Source: JAEUMW01 sp039807745
Lineage (GTDB): Bacteria > Pseudomonadota > Gammaproteobacteria > Burkholderiales > JAEUMW01
Length of the DNA stretch: 5,652 nucleotides
Reading direction: 5' to 3'
Assembly: GCA_039807745.1 (NCBI GenBank)
Contig: JBDHRV010000182.1
Span: forward strand, 1-5,652
Part shown: positions 1-4,844 of the stretch, piece by piece
Layout: the number at the start of each line of letters is the position of its first letter
How positions within the stretch are numbered: the first letter of the stretch is position 1
Notes under the pieces: model-generated
Told to the model about the DNA's origin: nothing
The model's input: only the letters and a program-made list of their open reading frames with translations
Database searches by the model: none
Translations under genes and position numbers: made by a program

Positions 1-78
1 AAATCCTCCCCGCTCTGGCAGCCGCACGATGACAAATTCTTTGCCAAAATCGTCAACTCTTCAGTGATAAGAGACTAG
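1..78 (+). CDS. Possible 3' end of an unidentified gene (partial, runs off the left edge)
   Basis: Frame 1 is open from the first base to a TAG at 76-78 and would encode 25 residues, including LWQPHDDKFFAKIVNSSVIRD. The peptide has an ordinary, non-arginine-rich composition, and it would end 14 bp before the stop of the convergent VOC gene. The stretch is visibly less GC-rich than the genes that follow. Twenty-five open codons at a window edge can occur by chance, and I do not recognise the peptide, so this is a weak call. If it is not coding, bases 1-92 are simply intergenic. Confidence 0.3.
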   Translation, partial: KSSPLWQPHDDKFFAKIVNSSVIRD

Positions 79-92
79 AGGAGTGCAACGTC

Positions 93-494
93 TCAAGGCT
101 GCTCGACATCTCCCCACTCCGCCTGCTGCAGGACGATGCGATAGCCATCCGGATCTTCGTATGTGCGGCCGCGAGCTTCCCAGTAAGGATTGAACGATTC
201 GACCCGCTTGAACCCGGCAGCCAACATGCTCGCGCCAGCGTCTTGCCATTCCACCGCCGATGGTATGTAGAGCACCAACAGGTCTTCAGGCGTCGGCGCT
301 GGCGCAATTGGTCGGGCGCGGCAGTGAGTGAACTCGAAGTGATAGCCAGAGCCAGCGGCACCGAGCATGACGCCATCGAACCCGTCGTGGTTCTCGAAGC
401 CCCCAAGGACGCGAAGACCGAGGCCTCGACGGTACATCTCTGTGGTGCGCGCGAGATCGCCGACGGGTCTCGCGACTCGAATATGATGCGACAT
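93..494 (-). CDS. VOC-family (glyoxalase/bleomycin-resistance fold) protein, YycE-like
   Basis: This encodes a 133-residue cytoplasmic protein of the vicinal-oxygen-chelate superfamily, a single-module size typical of small glyoxalase-like proteins. The N-terminal strand HIRVARPVGDL (residues 4-14) leads into YRRGLGLRVLGGF (21-33) and HDGFDGVMLG (36-45). YHFEFTH lies at 51-57, and the usual C-terminal VOC strand EDPDGYRIVLQ is at 114-124. The pattern resembles Bacillus YycE-type proteins, whose substrate is not established; glyoxalase I activity should not be assumed. I chose the ATG at 494 because family members begin just before the RIRVARP strand. A longer form from an ATG at 563 adds 23 residues and overlaps the cupredoxin stop as ATGA, so translational coupling cannot be excluded; no strong ribosome-binding site precedes 494. 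It is the last gene of the metallophosphoesterase-cupredoxin operon. Confidence 0.85.
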   Translation of the reverse strand: MSHHIRVARPVGDLARTTEMYRRGLGLRVLGGFENHDGFDGVMLGAAGSGYHFEFTHCRARPIAPAPTPEDLLVLYIPSAVEWQDAGASMLAAGFKRVESFNPYWEARGRTYEDPDGYRIVLQQAEWGDVEQP

Positions 495-559
495 GGCAAT
501 CCGGAAGGGGGTTTGAGTAGCGGTCTTGCGCCCGATGGTGCAGCCAAGACCGCCATCGG

Positions 560-934
560 TCATTGCTCGCGCACGTGCACGACCCCAGCCATGAAGGGAT
601 GCAACGTGCAGATATAAGTGAAGTCGCCTTCGGCGGCAAAAGTATGCTCGAACTTGTCGCCGGTATCCAAACCTTTCGAAGTGAAGCTCCTGTCGTTGCT
701 GGTTACGGTATGCGGCGCCTCGTCGCGGTTGGTCCAGGTGATCCTGGTGCCGGGCGCAATCGTGATTTCCTGCGGGGCGAACGCGAACTTTGTGATATCG
801 ACATCGACGCTCGACGCCGACGATGCCCCCGCTGCGAAAGTCGCAGGCGCCACGAAGGATGCGACGATGAACAGCGCAAGAGCGGCGCAGGCGTGAAGCG
901 AGCGGATCGCGGCGCGAAATGATGGGTGGCTCAT
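560..934 (-). CDS. Exported amicyanin-like cupredoxin (type 1 copper protein)
   Basis: This encodes a 124-residue periplasmic blue-copper electron-transfer protein. Residues 1 to about 34 form a Sec-type signal peptide: basic start with R7 and R11, a hydrophobic core around ALALFIVASFVA, and likely cleavage after A34. The mature cupredoxin domain has KFAFAPQEITIAPGTRITWTN (49-69 region) and a complete type 1 copper ligand set: H75 in APHTV, then C109, H112 and M115 in CTLHPFM. The tight Cys-x2-His-x2-Met spacing matches amicyanin-type proteins rather than azurin or pseudoazurin. The ATG at 934 is preceded by AGGAGGG at optimal distance, so an in-frame upstream start at 970 is unlikely. The gene begins 25 bp after the metallophosphoesterase stop on the same strand, which indicates one transcript. 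Its redox partner is unknown; the co-encoded exported phosphoesterase is the obvious neighbour in the same compartment. Confidence 0.92.
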   Translation of the reverse strand: MSHPSFRAAIRSLHACAALALFIVASFVAPATFAAGASSASSVDVDITKFAFAPQEITIAPGTRITWTNRDEAPHTVTSNDRSFTSKGLDTGDKFEHTFAAEGDFTYICTLHPFMAGVVHVREQ

Positions 935-959
935 ATTGCCCTCCTTGTACGTATGAAAG

Positions 960-1913
960 TCAGCCAGCAAGCGGCCGGTCGATCAGCGCGAGCTCGCGCC
1001 GTCCGCGCGCAACGGTGATCTGGCGCGTACCGAGCAGCTTCCCGAGTTCACCGGCCGGCACTTTGACCGGTCCGGGCTCGCCGACGCCTTCCTGCCCGGG
1101 TGTGGGCAGCGGGTAGGCGAGCGACATCGCGGTGTGTAGGGCGACATTGCCTTCCACCTTCTGCAGCACCTGATGGATATGTCCGTTCAACACCGTGACC
1201 GATCCGAACGGACGCAGAAGCGCCAGCGCCTGTGCGGAATCGGCCGTGCCCCAGCCCCAGGGTTCCCAAATTGTCCACAGGGGAATATGTGCGAGCACCA
1301 CGATCGGCGTCGAGTGAGAGACGCGCGCGAGGTCGCTCTTCATCCAGGCAATCTGCTCGTCTCCGAGCGCTGCCAACTTGCCCATCTTGAAGTTGAGGAC
1401 GTTGTTCAAGGCGATGAAATGCACGCCGCCCTGATCGAAGCTGTACCACGAGTTGCCGTTACCATCGTGATCGAAGAAGTTGAGATAGCCGTTGACGCCT
1501 TCATCGATCGTGTCGTGTTCGCCCGGTATCGTGTGCACCCGATCGACGTGAATTTCCCGCAGCAGGTCGCGCGCTTGAGCGAATTCCTCGGGTCTCGACA
1601 AATGGCTCACGTCGCCGGTGTGCACGACGAAGGCCGGCGCTTGCGGGAGCGCATTGATGTCGGCAATGGCGCGGCGCAGGCTGCCGACGACGTCGGGATT
1701 GGCTTCCTTGCGAAAGCCGATGTGCGTGTCGCTGATCTGCACGAAGGTCAGCGCATGCTTGGCGGCCGCCTTGGGGGTACCCGCGTTGGTCGCGCCGAGC
1801 GCGCGTGGCACGCCGCCGGCAACCGTCCACACGATGGCGGCGCCGGTCCAGGCGGCGAGACAGCTCAATGCTCGACGGCGGGCGGGATTGTGGCCAGGGT
1901 CGGATATGTTCAT
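960..1913 (-). CDS. Tat-exported calcineurin-like metallophosphoesterase
   Basis: This encodes a 317-residue phosphoesterase with a dinuclear metal centre. The N-terminus carries a twin-arginine-type signal (ARRRAL, residues 11-16) followed by a hydrophobic stretch (about 17-34), so the enzyme is predicted to be exported folded. The calcineurin-like motifs appear in order: DxH at D62/H64 (SDTHIG), GD at 100-101 (HTGDVSH), GEHD at 131-134, a histidine at H209 (LAHIPLW) and GHxH at 244-247 (NGHIHQ). The third motif is usually GNHD, with Asn as a metal ligand; here it is Glu. As I recall, relatives of this exported subfamily also have GEHD, so it is probably a subfamily trait rather than a lesion. 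The substrate is unknown; phosphodiesters or phosphomonoesters are possible. The ATG at 1913 follows AAGGAG; the upstream GTG at 1985 lies in a putative promoter. It is the first gene of the operon with the cupredoxin and VOC genes. Confidence 0.92.
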   Translation of the reverse strand: MNISDPGHNPARRRALSCLAAWTGAAIVWTVAGGVPRALGATNAGTPKAAAKHALTFVQISDTHIGFRKEANPDVVGSLRRAIADINALPQAPAFVVHTGDVSHLSRPEEFAQARDLLREIHVDRVHTIPGEHDTIDEGVNGYLNFFDHDGNGNSWYSFDQGGVHFIALNNVLNFKMGKLAALGDEQIAWMKSDLARVSHSTPIVVLAHIPLWTIWEPWGWGTADSAQALALLRPFGSVTVLNGHIHQVLQKVEGNVALHTAMSLAYPLPTPGQEGVGEPGPVKVPAGELGKLLGTRQITVARGRRELALIDRPLAG

Positions 1914-1953
1914 TTGACGCTCCTTGCGGTGAAGACGGGACTGCGTATACGCG

Positions 1954-1985
1954 CATATACCGGACGCGGGCGAGGGCTTATTCAC
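1954..1985 (-). promoter_or_regulatory. Candidate ECF-type promoter for the metallophosphoesterase operon
   Basis: Read on the minus strand, GTGAATA (1985-1979) is followed after 17 nt by GGTATATG (1961-1954). It resembles the two elements in the 2576-2741 intergenic region (GGGAATA-N16-GGTAATG and GGGAATA-N16-AGTCATG). It would give a leader of roughly 35-40 nt before the ATG at 1913. The match differs at one base in the -35-like part and has a 1-nt longer spacer. The assignment rests only on this similarity. Confidence 0.4.
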
Positions 1986-2051
1986 GCTACGCCGTTTTTC
2001 GGCAGCGGAAGACCCGGCTGAGCGCGGAGCGCGGAAACCTCACCAGCGCTT

Positions 2052-2073
2052 CGGGAGGAACGAATCCCTCCCG
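2052..2073 (-). terminator. Hairpin downstream of the repeat-protein gene, possible terminator
   Basis: CGGGAGG (2052-2058) and CCTCCCG (2067-2073) are perfect 7-bp arms around an 8-nt loop. The hairpin lies 38 bp beyond the stop of the repeat-protein gene and upstream of the metallophosphoesterase promoter candidate, where a transcript end would be expected. No T-tract follows on the minus strand, so it is not a classical intrinsic terminator. The rest of the 1914-2110 intergenic stretch holds only the promoter candidate at 1954-1985 and the metallophosphoesterase ribosome-binding site. Confidence 0.35.
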
Positions 2074-2110
2074 GGCGTCCGAGTGCAAAGGTGACTGGGG
2101 TTCGGATATC

Positions 2111-2575
2111 TCAGAAGGACGCCGAGATCTTCGATCTCGCGCCGCCAGGTTCGGACGCAACGGCACGCGTCTCCCCCGGCGCGTAATCCACTGGCCCATA
2201 GCCGTCGCTAATCTGCAGTTGCCGCGTGAGCCATTCCGATTGGGCGCGGTCTGCGATCACGTCGGATTCGGATGCAACGGCACGTGTCTCCCCTGGCACG
2301 TAGTTCACCGGCCCATAGCCGTCGCTGATCTGCAGTTGCCGCGTGAACCATTCCGATTGCGTGCGGTCTCCGATGACGGCCGGTCGCGCGCCAGCGGGTT
2401 TCGTTGCGACGGCGTATTGCTCCCCCTGCACGCTGTCGGATGGCGCATAGCCGTCGGTGATTCGCAGCTGGCGCAAGAGCCACTCGTCTTGGCTTTCCGC
2501 GTGCGAAGCGATGGGCGCGGCGAGAAGGAATGTGCTGAGCGCAGTGGTCAGCGCGATTGCGGACTTCGAGTTCAT
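2111..2575 (-). CDS. Small exported protein of three tandem EW-RQL-DGY repeats, unknown function
   Basis: This encodes a 154-residue protein that I do not recognise. Residues 1-26 look like a Sec signal peptide: K4, a hydrophobic stretch from A6 to about A20, and cleavage after SHA. The mature part is almost entirely three copies of a 27-residue unit: EW[LF]xRQLxI[ST]DGYxPxxxxxGExxAVA, at residues 31-57, 75-101 and 114-140. The copies are joined by linkers of 17 and 12 residues rich in Ala, Ser, Asp and Arg. There are no cysteines or histidines in the repeats and no transmembrane segment after the signal, so a soluble periplasmic or secreted location is inferred. The ATG at 2575 is preceded by AGGAG at 7 nt. 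The open frame extends upstream to 2764, but that part crosses the promoter region and is probably not translated. The gene is divergent from the ECF sigma gene and shares its promoter region, so it is probably a target of that sigma factor. Confidence 0.85.
   Translation of the reverse strand: MNSKSAIALTTALSTFLLAAPIASHAESQDEWLLRQLRITDGYAPSDSVQGEQYAVATKPAGARPAVIGDRTQSEWFTRQLQISDGYGPVNYVPGETRAVASESDVIADRAQSEWLTRQLQISDGYGPVDYAPGETRAVASEPGGARSKISASF
2156..2236 (-). repeat. Repeat unit 3 of the tandem-repeat gene
   Basis: This 81-bp coding unit (protein residues 114-140) is 72/81 identical in DNA to unit 2. All nine differences are transitions. Protein differences from unit 2 are only F/L, N/D and V/A. 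Confidence 0.9.
2273..2353 (-). repeat. Repeat unit 2 of the tandem-repeat gene
   Basis: This 81-bp coding unit encodes residues 75-101. The similarity to unit 3 runs on for about 24 bp beyond the unit (2354-2377 against 2237-2260), with a few further mismatches. The duplicated block is therefore longer than the core. Confidence 0.9.
2405..2485 (-). repeat. Repeat unit 1 of the tandem-repeat gene (divergent copy)
   Basis: This unit encodes residues 31-57. It keeps the EW, RQL, DGY and GE positions but is clearly more diverged from units 2 and 3 in both DNA and protein. It is therefore the older copy or is under different constraint. Confidence 0.85.
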
Positions 2576-2635
2576 GGTCGGTCTCCTAAATTGGTGGATG
2601 ATCGAGGCAGACGCCAGCATGGCGTTCGCACCCTG

Positions 2636-2665
2636 CATGACTTTCCTCGTGCGGCAGATATTCCC
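2636..2665 (-). promoter_or_regulatory. Candidate ECF-type promoter for the repeat-protein gene
   Basis: On the minus strand GGGAATA (2665-2659) is followed after 16 nt by AGTCATG (2642-2636). The arrangement has the same spacing as the plus-strand element facing the sigma gene. It would leave a leader of about 55 nt before the ATG at 2575. ECF sigma factors typically use a GGAA-type -35 element with a spacer near 16 nt. The exact motif for this sigma factor is inferred. Confidence 0.5.
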
Positions 2666-2694
2666 GGCACGGATTTCGTTGCGAACCGGGAATA
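2659..2694. repeat. Perfect 9-bp inverted repeat in the divergent promoter region
   Basis: TATTCCCGG (2659-2667) and CCGGGAATA (2686-2694) are exact reverse complements separated by 18 bp. Each arm contains the -35-like part of one of two back-to-back promoter candidates. The symmetry could come from duplicated sigma-recognition elements, or it could be the operator of a dimeric regulator with sites about 27 bp apart centre to centre. Confidence 0.85.
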
Positions 2695-2717
2695 AAGTGG
2701 CTTCGTGATCGGTAATG
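2688..2717 (+). promoter_or_regulatory. Candidate autoregulatory ECF-type promoter for the sigma operon
   Basis: GGGAATA (2688-2694) is followed after 16 nt by GGTAATG (2711-2717). Transcription would begin at about 2722-2726, just upstream of the AGGAG at 2732-2736. Autoregulation is common for ECF sigma factors. This placement puts the ATG at 2715 upstream of the predicted transcript start and so favours the TTG start at 2742. Confidence 0.5.
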
Positions 2718-2731
2718 CCGAAGACGGAGAC

Positions 2732-2736
2732 AGGAG
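2732..2736 (+). promoter_or_regulatory. Ribosome-binding site that decides a TTG start for the sigma gene
   Basis: AGGAG lies 5 nt before TTG at 2742-2744. By contrast, the in-frame ATG at 2715 has no purine-rich Shine-Dalgarno sequence ahead of it. Confidence 0.65.
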
Positions 2737-2741
2737 AGTCA

Positions 2742-3341
2742 TTGACCAAGCCGAACACAGCCAACCGCTTCCAACAGGTGGTGTTGCCGCACCTGAACGC
2801 GGCCTACAACTTGGCGCGCTGGCTGTGCCGCAACGATCACAACGCCGAGGACATCGTGCAGGAGGCCAGCCTGCGGGCGTTCAGGTTCTTCGATGGTTTC
2901 CACGGCGAGGATGCGCGGGCGTGGTTCCTGGCAATCGTCAGAAACGCGGCCTACACTTGGCTGCAACAGAATCGTGGGCATGAGCAGAGCGTCCCTTTCG
3001 ACGAGGAGCTTCACAGTCTGCAGGCGAGTGCGACCGTCACTGTTCTGAGTCCGCCAGACAGCAATCCCGAAGCGATCCTGGCGCGCGACGACGACAGAGG
3101 ACTGGTGAACCGGGCGCTGGAGATGCTGCCGGCAGAGTTTCGGGAAGTGCTCGTTCTGCGGGAGCTGGAGGATCTGTCTTACAAGGAGATTTCGAGTGTT
3201 GCGGGCATCCCCATGGGAACAGTTATGTCCCGGCTCGCACGGGCCCGCAGACTGTTGGGCGAGTGCTTGAAAGGAATCGACAACGGGATACGCAATGGAA
3301 TGCAAAGAGACCAGGAACCTGCTGCCGGCCCACGCAGATAG
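2742..3341 (+). CDS. ECF-family RNA polymerase sigma factor
   Basis: This encodes a 199-residue group IV (ECF) sigma-70 factor, a normal length for the family. Region 2 covers about residues 13-78 and includes DHNAEDIVQEASLRAFRFF (core-binding and -10 recognition) and DARAWFLAIVRN. Region 4 covers about 122-175, with LPAEFREVLVLRELEDLSYK leading into the helix-turn-helix ISSVAGIPMGTVMSRLARAR that reads the -35 element. There is no region 1.1 or 3. I prefer the TTG at 2742 because of its ribosome-binding site and the promoter position; an ATG at 2715 would add nine unconserved residues. The 3' end overlaps the anti-sigma gene by 47 bp, so the pair is co-transcribed and probably translationally coupled. 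The divergent promoter motifs suggest it controls its own operon and the minus-strand genes. The subgroup cannot be fixed by eye. Confidence 0.95.
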   Translation: MTKPNTANRFQQVVLPHLNAAYNLARWLCRNDHNAEDIVQEASLRAFRFFDGFHGEDARAWFLAIVRNAAYTWLQQNRGHEQSVPFDEELHSLQASATVTVLSPPDSNPEAILARDDDRGLVNRALEMLPAEFREVLVLRELEDLSYKEISSVAGIPMGTVMSRLARARRLLGECLKGIDNGIRNGMQRDQEPAAGPRR

Positions 3342-4074
3342 GGAGCTGGGTTTGCGCGAAGCCATAGAGATCGACCGACATATGCAGAACTGCTCCGGTT
3401 GCCGGGGAGAGTTCGCGCGACAGCGTGCGCTGCGTGAGGCAGTGAAGAAGCACGCAACCTATTTCGCGGCTCCCGGTCATCTGGAACGACGCATTCTGTC
3501 TGCGTTGCCGCATGAAGCGCCGCAGCCGAAACGGCGCGGGAAATCGACGTGGCCCTGGGGCTGGCTCAACGCCGGTGCAGTGCTCGCATCCGCCTTCGCA
3601 TTGGTTTGGAGTATCAGCCTCTACCTGGCGGTGCCGTCGGCCGATGATCTTCTCGCCCAGGAGGTGGTTTCGAGCCATGTGCGTTCGCTCATGGCAAGCA
3701 ATATCGCCGACGTCGCATCGTCCGACCAGCACACCGTGAAACCATGGTTCAGCGGCAAGCTGGACTTTTCCCCGAGGGTAAGCGACTTTACCGCGCAGGG
3801 CTTTCCGTTGGTCGGAGGCAGGCTCGATTACCTCGATCGCCGGCCGGTTGCAGCGTTGGTCTACCGTCACCGCCAGCACGTGATCAATATGTATTGTTGG
3901 CCGTCGAGCGCTGAACGTGAAGCCGGAGTGCAAACCCAGTCCCGTCAGGGTTTCCATCTCGTGCGTTGGGCCAAGAATGGCATGGTCCATTGGGCGATTT
4001 CGGATCTCAACCCGCACGAGCTGATGACGCTCGTGCAGATGCTGCGGACCGGGGAGGGGCATCCGGCAGCTTGA
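3295..4074 (+). CDS. Membrane-anchored zinc-finger anti-sigma factor
   Basis: This 259-residue protein should hold the upstream ECF sigma factor inactive at the inner membrane. The cytoplasmic N-terminus has the zinc-associated anti-sigma motif H29-x3-C33-x2-C36, with C3 as a probable fourth ligand. A basic stretch (about 79-83) precedes a single transmembrane helix at about 91-113, which leaves a periplasmic domain of about 145 residues. That domain has a well-defined core: DQHTVKPWFSGKLDFSP (144-160), QGFPLVGGRLDYLDRRPVAA (168-187), and YRHRQHVINMYCW (190-202). I associate this pattern with proteobacterial transmembrane anti-sigma proteins of the RsiW-like group (COG5662). The signal sensed is not known. 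The periplasmic part contains H146, H192, H195, C201, H221 and H232, so metal or redox sensing is possible but unproven. The start at 3295 lies inside the sigma gene and has only a weak ribosome-binding site, which is consistent with coupling. Confidence 0.92.
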   Translation: MECKETRNLLPAHADRELGLREAIEIDRHMQNCSGCRGEFARQRALREAVKKHATYFAAPGHLERRILSALPHEAPQPKRRGKSTWPWGWLNAGAVLASAFALVWSISLYLAVPSADDLLAQEVVSSHVRSLMASNIADVASSDQHTVKPWFSGKLDFSPRVSDFTAQGFPLVGGRLDYLDRRPVAALVYRHRQHVINMYCWPSSAEREAGVQTQSRQGFHLVRWAKNGMVHWAISDLNPHELMTLVQMLRTGEGHPAA

Positions 4075-4090
4075 GACCCGGGAGAAGAAC

Positions 4091-4795
4091 GTGATCGACC
4101 TCTACTACTGGACGACCCCGAACGGACACAAGATCACGATGTTCCTGGAGGAGACCGGATTGCCGTATACGGTCCGACCCGTGAACATCTCCGCTGGCGA
4201 GCAGTTCGAACCCGCTTTCCTCGCGATCTCGCCCAACAACAAGATCCCCGCGATCGTGGACGATGCGCCGGCCGACGGCGGCGCGCCGCTCTCCGTCTTC
4301 GAATCGGGCGCGATTTTGCAGTACCTCGCCGAGAAGACCGGGCGCTTCCTGCCCACCGACCTTCGGGCGCGAATCGAGGTCGTGGAATGGTTGTTCTGGC
4401 AGATGGGCGGGCTCGGACCGATGCTCGGGCAGAACCACCACTTCGTGCAGTACGCGCCGGAACCTCTGCCCTACGCGATCGAGCGCTACGTGAAGGAAGC
4501 CGAGCGGCTCTACGGCGTGCTCAATAAGCGGCTCGCCGACCGCCAATTCATCGCCGGCGAATACTCGATCGCCGACATGGCGTGCTACCCGTGGATCGTC
4601 CCGCACCGGCGACAGCGGGTGGATATCGAGACGTATCCGAACGTGAAGCGGTGGTTCGAGACCATCGAGGCCCGCCCCGCGACGCAACGTGCCTACGCGA
4701 TCGCCGAGCGCATCAACCAGGCGCCGGCCGTGACGGATGCATCGCGGTCAGTGCTGTTCGGGCAGGGCCGGCGGACGCCGACGCCGCGACCGTAG
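4091..4795 (+). CDS. yfcG: YfcG-type glutathione transferase / disulfide-bond oxidoreductase
   Basis: This 234-residue cytoplasmic protein matches E. coli YfcG closely along most of its length. E. coli YfcG is a nu-class GST homologue with strong glutathione-dependent disulfide reductase activity. The N-terminal thioredoxin-like domain has T9 and N11 (TTPNGHKIT), the positions YfcG uses at the active site. It also has ISPNNKIPAIVD with the cis-proline at P53, and the glutathione gamma-glutamyl-binding ES pair at 71-72 (FESGAILQYLAEKTG). The helical C-terminal domain carries LFWQMGGLGPMLGQNHHF (101-118) and the SIADMACYPW capping region (159-168). The last 20 or so residues, rich in Arg, Thr and Pro, extend past the conserved fold. 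The start is GTG at 4091 with GGAGAAG at 4081-4087. It lies 16 bp after the anti-sigma stop on the same strand, so read-through from the sigma operon is likely. Confidence 0.93.
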   Translation: MIDLYYWTTPNGHKITMFLEETGLPYTVRPVNISAGEQFEPAFLAISPNNKIPAIVDDAPADGGAPLSVFESGAILQYLAEKTGRFLPTDLRARIEVVEWLFWQMGGLGPMLGQNHHFVQYAPEPLPYAIERYVKEAERLYGVLNKRLADRQFIAGEYSIADMACYPWIVPHRRQRVDIETYPNVKRWFETIEARPATQRAYAIAERINQAPAVTDASRSVLFGQGRRTPTPRP

Positions 4796-4844
4796 CACGC
4801 GCTCCCGGTGCCGCAGGTACAGTGCCGACTCTCATCCAACCCCC

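Noticed and set aside
71..94. GAGAC/GTCTC inverted repeat near the VOC stop, considered as a terminator
   Set aside because: The arms are only 5 bp with a 14-nt loop and no proper T-tract, which is too weak to call.
1281..1287. Another GGGAATA on the plus strand considered as a promoter -35 element
   Set aside because: It lies inside the metallophosphoesterase gene on the opposite strand, with no matching element 16-17 nt downstream and no gene to drive.
1173..2021. 282-codon plus-strand open frame across the metallophosphoesterase gene
   Set aside because: It is antisense to all phosphoesterase motifs and has no family resemblance; it is a shadow of the real gene.
2156..2485. Repeats considered as a CRISPR array or a non-coding tandem repeat
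   Set aside because: There are only three units, with unequal spacing (117 and 132 bp), 81-bp in-frame cores and differences that mostly preserve the protein. They are coding repeats.
3223..4062. 279-codon open frame on the minus strand opposite the anti-sigma gene
   Set aside because: It lies antisense to a clear zinc-finger anti-sigma gene, has no recognisable domain, and is the kind of long shadow frame expected at high GC.
4007..4687. 226-codon minus-strand open frame opposite the GST gene
   Set aside because: The opposite strand encodes an unmistakable YfcG-type protein. The antisense product is rich in Arg, His and Val, without motifs or a ribosome-binding site.
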